Below are positions 57,743-63,090 of a stretch of 63,090 nt of DNA, piece after piece. The notes under the pieces are model-generated. The model was not told where the DNA came from. It made no database searches and saw only the letters and a program-made list of their open reading frames with translations. The stretch covers positions 1-63,090 of the forward strand of contig NZ_BONQ01000162.1 of NCBI RefSeq assembly GCF_016862795.1, written 5' to 3'. Position numbers and translations under genes: made by a program. The DNA comes from Dactylosporangium siamense. GTDB lineage: Bacteria; Actinomycetota; Actinomycetes; Mycobacteriales; Micromonosporaceae. The first letter of the stretch is position 1. Each line of letters starts with the position of its first letter.

Positions 57743-59347
57743 TTACATCCGCCACTTCCGCAGCAGCGCACGCATCCGGCCACGGATCTCGGGGTCCGGT
57801 TCGACGTCCGCCGCGCGCCGCAGCGCCGCCACCGCGGCCGGCGTCCCGGCGGGCCAGGCGCCGAGCGCCCGCACGGCCCCGTAGCGGTTGCGGATCGTCG
57901 CGTTCGCCAGGGCCGCCTCGATCAGCGGCCAGCCCTTGCCGGGATGCTCGTCGAGGCGGCTGACGATGATGTCGAGCGCACCCTCGGGCCCACCGCTGCC
58001 GGCGCCGAGGTCGAGACCGGGTCCGGTGGCGAGGTCGCGCAGCGGGAGGATCCCCGCCGCGAACTCGAGCAGGCCGTCGATGTCATCGGTGCCGTCGACG
58101 AACGAGAACCACAGGTGGCTGTCGTAGGGGTCGCCGCGAAGCTGGTCGCGGAGCATCTCGTCCAGCGGGAGGCGCAGCCGCTCGGCCGCCCAGATCGCGC
58201 GCCGGTCGCCGGCGCGCAACGCGTCCTTGACGAGGTCCCGCCAGGCGGGCCGGGCGGTCAGCGCGTCGCACACGTCGACGAGCCGGAGCCGTTCCGCGGT
58301 GGAACAGTTCATGGCCTCCGCCCGTGGCCCTCCCCCGGTCGGGCGCAGCGCCCCCTCGTCGATGAAGTCGTGCAGGGTGCCGACGATCGCGATCCGCACG
58401 AGGTCGGGCGGACGGTTGCCGGCGTGGGTGAGGTAGCGGTCGATGACCCGCGGACCGTCCGGGTAGTGCGTGATGTCCGCCGCCGGGCCGCCCCAGCACA
58501 GGGCGTGCAGGATGCCGCCGGCGCCGAGGAGCAGCTCGTCGTCGATCGTGTCCGGGGCCAGCGCGTCGAGCAGGCCGCCGGTGGTGGCCGCGAGGTGGGC
58601 GAGGTACTCGTCCATGATGCTGTTGCGGTACCCGCCGCGCAGCAGCCACGCCTTGATCTCGGGGTCGCCGGTGCCGCGGAGCCGCTCCACGACGTGGATG
58701 CGGCCCCAGCCGTCGACCCTCCGCGCCAGGTCGAACACGGCCCGCTCCGGGTCGGGCTGCGTGCGCAGCAGCGCGACGGCGGCGAAGAGGGTCAGGTCGT
58801 CCAGCGCGCCGAGCAGCAGCAACAGGTCGCGGTCGCGCCGGTCCCCGCTGGCGCCGAGCAGGACGATGCCGGTGGCGACCTCTCCCCGGCTGGTGCCGTG
58901 TTCGGCGAGGCGCAGGGCGAGCTCGCGCACCCGCGCGGTGGGCAGGTCACGGTCGCGGACCTGCGCGACGAGCTCGTCGGCGCTGGACAGCGGTGAGCCG
59001 GCGGTCGCCGCGTCGCGCAATCGCCGCAGTGCGGCCGTCGTCGGCTGCTGCCGCACGAGCGTCTCGACGAGGTCCGGCAGGGCGGTCGGCTGCCTGCTCG
59101 GGGCCATGTGCTGGGTGCGGATGCCGTCGAGCACGGCGTCGGAGATCAGCGGTGCTGCTGTTCGCGGCCGTTGGTCCGGCAGCGGTGTGCCGCCGTCCGG
59201 CCACGGGCCGGGACCGTGCAGGGCCGCGAGGGCTCGTGCGTGTGCGAGGTAGGTGGGGTTCTTGTCGTGCAGGCTCTTGTCGTGCGGGCTCTTGTCGTGC
59301 GGGCTCTCGTCCTCGGCCGGTGGCAGGTGCCACCCGTGCGGGCTCAT
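57743..59347 (-). CDS. Large helical (HEAT-like) protein of unknown function
   Basis: A 534-residue protein. A hydrophilic N-terminus holds five-residue repeats (SPHDK, SPHDK, SLHDK) encoded by a 15-base triplicated unit. The rest is a series of helical pairs with the HEAT/Armadillo pattern, ending in a recognisable repeat (AVRALGAWPAGTPAAVAALR). HEAT arrays bind other proteins; no catalytic motif is seen. I recognise no named family. It begins in the hairpin region 59348-59417. Confidence 0.65.
   Translation of the reverse strand: MSPHGWHLPPAEDESPHDKSPHDKSLHDKNPTYLAHARALAALHGPGPWPDGGTPLPDQRPRTAAPLISDAVLDGIRTQHMAPSRQPTALPDLVETLVRQQPTTAALRRLRDAATAGSPLSSADELVAQVRDRDLPTARVRELALRLAEHGTSRGEVATGIVLLGASGDRRDRDLLLLLGALDDLTLFAAVALLRTQPDPERAVFDLARRVDGWGRIHVVERLRGTGDPEIKAWLLRGGYRNSIMDEYLAHLAATTGGLLDALAPDTIDDELLLGAGGILHALCWGGPAADITHYPDGPRVIDRYLTHAGNRPPDLVRIAIVGTLHDFIDEGALRPTGGGPRAEAMNCSTAERLRLVDVCDALTARPAWRDLVKDALRAGDRRAIWAAERLRLPLDEMLRDQLRGDPYDSHLWFSFVDGTDDIDGLLEFAAGILPLRDLATGPGLDLGAGSGGPEGALDIIVSRLDEHPGKGWPLIEAALANATIRNRYGAVRALGAWPAGTPAAVAALRRAADVEPDPEIRGRMRALLRKWRM
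59261..59305. repeat. 15-base triplicated unit inside HEAT-like gene
   Basis: Copies at 59261, 59276 and 59291 (consensus CTTGTCGTGCGGGCT) encode repeated His-Asp-Lys-Ser units in frame near the N-terminus. Length 15 is a multiple of three, so copy-number changes would only lengthen or shorten the tail. Confidence 0.9.
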
Positions 59348-59417
59348 CGAGCCGGGCGGAGGCCGCCCTTCCGGTTGATCATCATGCGGTGATGATGACG
59401 TATCGCCGCCCGGCTCG
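59348..59417. terminator. Inverted repeat between two minus-strand genes
   Basis: CGAGCCGGGCGG (59348-59359) and CCGCCCGGCTCG (59406-59417) are perfect 12-base complements. The 46-base loop holds a smaller CATCAT...ATGATG pairing. It is directly after the secreted-protein gene stop (59424) and before the HEAT-like start, so it is probably a terminator of the former. Confidence 0.55.
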
Positions 59418-59423
59418 CAATTG

Positions 59424-60434
59424 TCAGCAGGGGCGGCCGTAGTCGTATGGCAGTGCCTGCAGCCGCTCGACCGGGATCTCGCCGAGGATGAGGTACTTCT
59501 CGACGCCGTCGGGCACGATGTCGTCGGGGTCCATGAGCGCGAAGTACGGGTCGACGCCGCCGTTGGCCGCCATGGACGGGCGCGGGTCCTCGGCGTAGGT
59601 GACGAGCGCGCCGGCCTTGTCGGTCATGATCAGGCCGTACTCCTGCATGGCGCGGGCGATCGTGCGAGCGGCCGGGCTGCGCAGCACGCTGACGTCGAAC
59701 GCCGGGTCGAGCCGGAAGCGTTGGCCCTCGCAGGCGATGTCGGCGCCCTCGGTGTTGCCGTCGTTGCGGGTCGCCGGCCACGAGTCGCAGTCCTTGCGGG
59801 TGCGGACGGTCGCGATGTTGACCGCGTGGTCGATCCTGCCCCGGCGCAGCTCGTCGATGCGGATGGTGAACGCGCCCATCGGCAGGCCGGTCGCGGTCGC
59901 GCCGAGCGGGTTGGCGAAGATGCCGGGGTTGCGGGAGTAGTGCTCGATCTTCCCGCCCCAGCACGCCGACCAGTGCCCGGCGGCGTCCTTCTCGGCGCGC
60001 CAGAAGTCCCAGTACGTGTCGGTCGCCGGCTGGTAGATGGTGACCTGGGCGTCGGTGCCCTTCGACACGATCAGGTCCGCCGGGGTCGGCACGGCGGCGA
60101 GACTGTCCGCGATGACGGGCGCCAGCTCCGGCAGGTTGAGACAGTCCGAAAACGTCCACCGCTGCGTCGGGGTGTCCCGGCCGACGGTGAAGATCGGGGT
60201 GGAGTACTCGTCGGTGTTCACCGCCCACGAGCCGTAGTTGTTCACCTTGTCGAGGCGGATGTTCTCCACGACGGCGGCGGAGTTGGCCGCGAGCGGCACG
60301 TGCCGCGGCAGCTTGGTGTTCCAGGGACCCTGCCGCGAGAACCCGTTGGCCGGCCGGGCGTGCGCGTGCGCCGGCTCGGCCATGACCACCGCCGCCGGCA
60401 CGAGCGCCAGCATCACCAGTACCCGTGTGAACAT
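59424..60434 (-). CDS. Secreted protein of unknown function
   Basis: A 336-residue protein with a signal peptide (MFTRVLVMLALVPAAVVMA, cleavage near AHA-HA). The mature part has four well-spaced cysteines (DCLNLPEL, SACWGG, DCDSW, ACEGQ) plus a C-terminal one, suggesting disulfides outside the cell, and aromatic-rich segments (ATDTYWDFWRAEKDAAG). I recognise it only as a conserved actinobacterial secreted protein of unknown function. Start at 60434 chosen for the signal peptide; upstream frame is open to 60482. Confidence 0.65.
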   Translation of the reverse strand: MFTRVLVMLALVPAAVVMAEPAHAHARPANGFSRQGPWNTKLPRHVPLAANSAAVVENIRLDKVNNYGSWAVNTDEYSTPIFTVGRDTPTQRWTFSDCLNLPELAPVIADSLAAVPTPADLIVSKGTDAQVTIYQPATDTYWDFWRAEKDAAGHWSACWGGKIEHYSRNPGIFANPLGATATGLPMGAFTIRIDELRRGRIDHAVNIATVRTRKDCDSWPATRNDGNTEGADIACEGQRFRLDPAFDVSVLRSPAARTIARAMQEYGLIMTDKAGALVTYAEDPRPSMAANGGVDPYFALMDPDDIVPDGVEKYLILGEIPVERLQALPYDYGRPC

Positions 60435-60518
60435 GCCCGGCAGCGTAGAGTGACGCGAGCCCGACGCGGTGTGGTTCGCCACCGTGCAGCGTCGCTACCT
60501 GGTGACGCCGGGTGAAAC

Positions 60519-61442
60519 TTACAACCGGGTCTCCAGCCAGGCGAGCGCACCGCGGCCGAGGCGGAGTTTGGCCTCGGTGATCGGCGTACGGCCGGCCGCC
60601 AGCCCACCGGCGAGCAGGAAACCCGCGTGGGCGGCCAGGACCCCGGTGACGGCGCCGCCGGTGGGCACGTACGGCTCCGGGTCGACACCGTCGGCGGCGA
60701 CGCTGGAGATGACGGCGCCGCCGGTGGGCACGTACGGCTCCGGATCGACACCGTCGGCAGCGACGCTGGACAGGAACGCGACCAGGTCGATGACCGGCGA
60801 GCCGAGTCGGGCGTGCGGCCAGTCGACGAACACCACCCGCGCCGCGGTCAGCAGGATGTTGTGGGGGTACAGGTCGCCGTGCACCAGCGCGTTCCCGCGG
60901 GCGGCTTCGATGCCGTCGCGCTCCAGCTCGATGAGGCACGGCAGGTCGTCGGCCGCCCACGGCGCGAGCCGCCGCAGCCCGGCCACGCGGGTCGGATCCG
61001 TGGCGAGGTCGGCCCAGCCGCCGAGGCGGGGATGCTCGGCCGGAAGCCTGATGGGCGACGGGATGGCCAGGTTCGCGATGGCCTCCACCACCCGCCGGAT
61101 GTCGGTGGGCGTCGGGCCCGGAGCGGCACCGTCGACGTCCTCGAAGGTGAGCACGCACCAGCGGCCGTCGTCGTACCCACCCTGCCAACGCGGCGCCGGC
61201 ACGCTGTCCGGCAGCGCGGCGCCGACCTCCGCCTCGGTCCGGTAGGCGTCGACCTCGTGCGGCCACGTGCCGGCGTCGATCGCCTTCACGAAGCGGCGCT
61301 CGCCGTCGGTGCGGGTGAGCCGCGAGGCGAAGCCGGGCGAGAAGCCGCCCGGGCAGCTCTCCGCACGGGCGACGGGTCCGCCGATGACCTCCTCGACGGC
61401 CCGGCGAACTTCGGCGGGCAGGTCCTGCCACGTGGGTCTCAT
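60519..61442 (-). CDS. Aminoglycoside phosphotransferase-like kinase (APH)
   Basis: A 307-residue APH/choline-kinase fold protein with the catalytic loop LVHGDLYPHNILL (Asp base) and the DFG-like metal site VFVDWPHARLGSP. These kinases phosphorylate aminoglycosides, homoserine, macrolides or other hydroxyls; the substrate here is unknown. A 63-base in-frame duplication repeats 21 residues (SSVAADGVDPEPYVPTGGAV) between the metal site and the C-terminal helices. It is divergent from a MarR gene whose operators also cover its promoter. Confidence 0.82.
   Translation of the reverse strand: MRPTWQDLPAEVRRAVEEVIGGPVARAESCPGGFSPGFASRLTRTDGERRFVKAIDAGTWPHEVDAYRTEAEVGAALPDSVPAPRWQGGYDDGRWCVLTFEDVDGAAPGPTPTDIRRVVEAIANLAIPSPIRLPAEHPRLGGWADLATDPTRVAGLRRLAPWAADDLPCLIELERDGIEAARGNALVHGDLYPHNILLTAARVVFVDWPHARLGSPVIDLVAFLSSVAADGVDPEPYVPTGGAVISSVAADGVDPEPYVPTGGAVTGVLAAHAGFLLAGGLAAGRTPITEAKLRLGRGALAWLETRL
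60648..60770. repeat. 63-base in-frame tandem duplication inside the APH gene
   Basis: Copies begin at 60648 and 60711 and differ at a few bases. They encode two tandem runs of the same 21 residues. The unit is 63 bases, a multiple of three, so the frame is kept and the protein gains one copy. Confidence 0.93.
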
Positions 61443-61462
61443 GCCGCGCGATCCTCTCAGGG

Positions 61463-61506
61463 TTGCCAATGCGTGCGTTTCGCACGTAATATCTGTGCGA
61501 TGCACA
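61463..61506 (+). promoter_or_regulatory. Leaderless MarR promoter with two palindromic operators
   Basis: TTGCCA (61463-61468), an 18-base spacer and TAATAT (61487-61492) form a strong promoter; the start point falls at or beside the ATG at 61500. CGTGCG-TTT-CGCACG (61472-61486) lies between -35 and -10, and TGTGC-GAT-GCACA (61494-61506) covers the start codon. The two sites share the TGCG/GCAC core, as expected for MarR autoregulation, and can also shut the divergent kinase gene. Confidence 0.7.
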
Positions 61507-61931
61507 CGGATTTTGGTGGTGGGCCGGCACTGTTCCGGCTGGTGCGGTTCTGGTCGCGGCGGTGGGCGGCGGGGATCACCCAGGGCGAAGGCGACGTCGC
61601 GCACATCCTGGTCCTGGAGGCGATCGACGCCTCCGGCCGGCCCGCACAGATCGGCGCGGTCGCGGTGGAGCTCGGGCTGGACCGGTCCAACGCCAGCCGG
61701 ATGCTCGCCGCCTCGGTCGCCGCGGGCCTCGTCACGAAGACGGTGTCGACGCAGGACGCGCGGCGCACCGAACTGGACCTTACCCCGGCCGGCTCGGACC
61801 TGCTCGCCGCCGCCCGGGCGTGGCAGGAGCAGACGTTCGCCCGCATGGTCGCGGACTGGCCGGCCCGCGACGCCCGCCGCTTCGCCGAGTACCTCGTCCG
61901 ACTCGCCACTGCCGAAGGGACCCCACGATGA
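61500..61931 (+). CDS. MarR family regulator
   Basis: A 143-residue MarR regulator with helix-turn-helix VAVELGLDRSNASRMLAASV and the wing segment STQDARRTELDLTPAG. Such dimers are released from DNA by phenolic or drug-like ligands. It is autoregulated by the palindromes at its start, and is cotranscribed with the following VOC-family gene by an ATGA overlap. The long open frame upstream is antisense to the APH gene. Confidence 0.88.
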   Translation: MHTDFGGGPALFRLVRFWSRRWAAGITQGEGDVAHILVLEAIDASGRPAQIGAVAVELGLDRSNASRMLAASVAAGLVTKTVSTQDARRTELDLTPAGSDLLAAARAWQEQTFARMVADWPARDARRFAEYLVRLATAEGTPR

Positions 61932-62290
61932 TCGTCCTCAACCACACCGTCGTCCCGGTCGCCGATCGCCACCGAGGTGCGCGGCTGCTGGCCGGGCTGC
62001 TCGGCCTCGAAGTGGGCGCACCGGCCGGTCCCTTCGCGCCGGTGCGGGTCAACGACGACCTCACCCTCGACTTCGACGACCGCTCCGGCGCACGACCGGG
62101 CCACTACGCGTTCCTCGTCGACGACGGCGTCTTCGACGCGGCGCTCGCGTTCGCCGAACGGTCCGGCCTGTCGTGGGGCTCGGCACCGCGCCTGATCGAC
62201 CACCAGATCAACCACCTCGGCGGCGGCCGCGGCGTCTACATCCTCGACCCGGACGGCATCGCCTACGAGTTCTTCACCGCCGTGCCGTAA
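61928..62290 (+). CDS. VOC superfamily (glyoxalase/bleomycin-resistance-like) protein
   Basis: A 120-residue protein with paired beta-alpha-beta modules (IVLNHTVVPVADRHRGARLL and GGRGVYILDPDGIAYEFFT), as in glyoxalase I, extradiol dioxygenases and bleomycin-binding proteins. Candidate metal-site residues are the His near the start and the final Glu in AYEFF. It is coupled to MarR, so it is probably a detoxification or ligand-binding protein made when the MarR ligand appears. Confidence 0.85.
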   Translation: MIVLNHTVVPVADRHRGARLLAGLLGLEVGAPAGPFAPVRVNDDLTLDFDDRSGARPGHYAFLVDDGVFDAALAFAERSGLSWGSAPRLIDHQINHLGGGRGVYILDPDGIAYEFFTAVP

Positions 62291-62318
62291 CCCACCGTGC
62301 CGTCCCCCGTTCCGCCGG

Positions 62319-62978
62319 TTAGGCGACGGTCACGAGGCCCGTCTCGTACGCGACGATGACCAGCTGCGCGCGGTCCCTCACCTCCAGCTTCGCCAGCAGC
62401 CGGCTGACGTGTGTCTTGACGGTGGCGAGGCTCAGATTCAGCTGCCCGGCGATCTCCACATTGGACGATCCCCGCGCGATCAGCGTCAGGACCTCCCGCT
62501 CCCGTCCGGTGATCCCGTCCAGCCGCCGGTGCAGCGGCGTCGCCGTCGCGGGCCGCCGCGCGAACTCGCCGATCAGCCGCCGCGTCACCGACGGCGCGAG
62601 CAGCCCGTCGCCCGCGGCGACGACCCGGATCGCGGTGAGCAGCTCCGTCGGCGGGGTGTCCTTGAGCAGGAACCCGCTCGCCCCGGCCCGCAACGCCCCG
62701 TAGACATACTCGTCGAGGTCGAACGTGGTCAGGATCAGCACCCGCGTGGCAGCCGTCGCCGGGTCCGCGCAGATGCGCCGGGTCGCCTCGATCCCGTCCA
62801 TCAGCGGCATGCGGACGTCCATCAGCACGACATCGGGCCGATGCGCGCCGGCAAGCGCCACCGCCTCGACGCCGTTGCCCGCCTCGGCAACGGTCGTGCA
62901 GTCCTCGCTCAGGTCGACCAGCACCCGGAAGCTGCCCCGCAGCAGCGCTTGGTCATCGGCGATCATCACCCGGATCAC
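62319..62978 (-). CDS. NarL-type response regulator
   Basis: A 219-residue regulator: acidic pocket D8-D9, phosphoacceptor D54 (VVLMDVRMPL), then a LuxR helix-turn-helix (ITGREREVLTLIARGSSNVE). The GTG at 62978 overlaps an upstream stop by four bases, in the same manner as the two other kinase/regulator pairs in the window, so its kinase should be the gene running off the right edge. Confidence 0.9.
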   Translation of the reverse strand: MIRVMIADDQALLRGSFRVLVDLSEDCTTVAEAGNGVEAVALAGAHRPDVVLMDVRMPLMDGIEATRRICADPATAATRVLILTTFDLDEYVYGALRAGASGFLLKDTPPTELLTAIRVVAAGDGLLAPSVTRRLIGEFARRPATATPLHRRLDGITGREREVLTLIARGSSNVEIAGQLNLSLATVKTHVSRLLAKLEVRDRAQLVIVAYETGLVTVA

Positions 62979-63090
62979 ACGACCACCCCGCCCCGCCCGC
63001 CGTCGCCCGCGACGCCAACCCGGACCCGCGCACCGCGACCGCCGGCCACGGCACCACCGCCCACCCGCACCCGACCGCCCTCGCCCAACG
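62975..63090 (-). CDS. Partial gene, probable C-terminus of the partner sensor kinase
   Basis: Reading the minus strand from the right edge gives 38 codons rich in Gly, Val and Arg, ending in TGA that overlaps the regulator start as GTGA. No kinase motif is included in this short piece, so identity rests on gene order. The Gly/Val-rich tail is unusual for a HATPase end and may be an extension. Confidence 0.4.
   Translation of the reverse strand, partial: LGEGGRVRVGGGAVAGGRGARVRVGVAGDGGRGGVVV

Overview
The window is very GC-rich DNA (roughly 70% or more by eye) with tightly packed genes, many GTG starts, 1- or 4-base stop/start overlaps and strong third-position G/C bias. Gene content (DUF1707/LiaF-like protein, LprG-type lipoprotein, ECF42-type sigma factor with a DGPF protein, receiver-only regulator facing a CHASE kinase, secreted GH46 chitosanase) points to a soil actinobacterium, most likely Micromonosporaceae such as Actinoplanes or a relative. 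The family-level placement is inference. I found no rRNA, tRNA, CRISPR array, insertion sequence or prophage; it reads as chromosomal arm-type sequence.

Layout. 1-5362: a 3'-truncated valine/leucine dehydrogenase facing an Lrp regulator, a metallo-beta-lactamase-fold hydrolase, a DUF1707 protein and an M1 aminopeptidase. 5436-10047: a five-gene operon (secreted hydrolase, ABC ATPase, ABC permease, sensor kinase, response regulator). 10230-20074: GGDEF-EAL protein, chitosanase, ArsR plus SRPBCC pair, CHASE-PAS kinase with a divergent receiver protein, methyltransferase, lipoprotein and SIMPL protein. 20158-31410: a complete uronate locus. A LacI regulator, a four-gene ABC importer, mannonate dehydratase (ManD), fructuronate reductase and a secreted GH2 enzyme lie on the minus strand; glucuronate isomerase is divergent. 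LacI-type operators sit on both facing promoters. The isomerase, reductase and dehydratase take D-glucuronate to 2-keto-3-deoxygluconate; the later kinase and aldolase are not in the window.

31438-37955: a GIY-YIG-like protein, GNAT enzyme, DUF4132 operon, an unknown tetratricopeptide-like protein, and an NTF2-like/TetR divergent pair with two identical operators. 37972-43917: trypsin-like membrane protease, MoxR ATPase, DUF58, two VWA proteins and a beta-propeller lactonase-like protein (a Bat-type membrane system). 44090-49800: ABC exporter with a two-component system, then DGPF protein, ECF42 sigma factor and a small YjbR/TfoX-like protein. 49896-63090: GDPD-like protein with DHA2 exporter, several proteins of unknown function, another MFS protein, a HEAT-like protein, a phosphotransferase facing a MarR-VOC pair, and a NarL-type regulator whose kinase runs off the right edge.

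The most unusual signal is a set of short direct tandem duplications (15 to 63 bp) at gene ends or inside genes. The clearest is a 49-bp unit present three times across the start of the ECF42 sigma gene. Because 49 is not a multiple of three, each extra copy makes a decoy start in another frame and splits the normal stop/start coupling into a chain of two 19-codon ORFs. Other notable signals are a perfect 34-bp palindrome containing an exact actinobacterial LexA-type box, several perfect hairpin terminators, and matched operator pairs beside TetR, LacI, MarR and ArsR genes.
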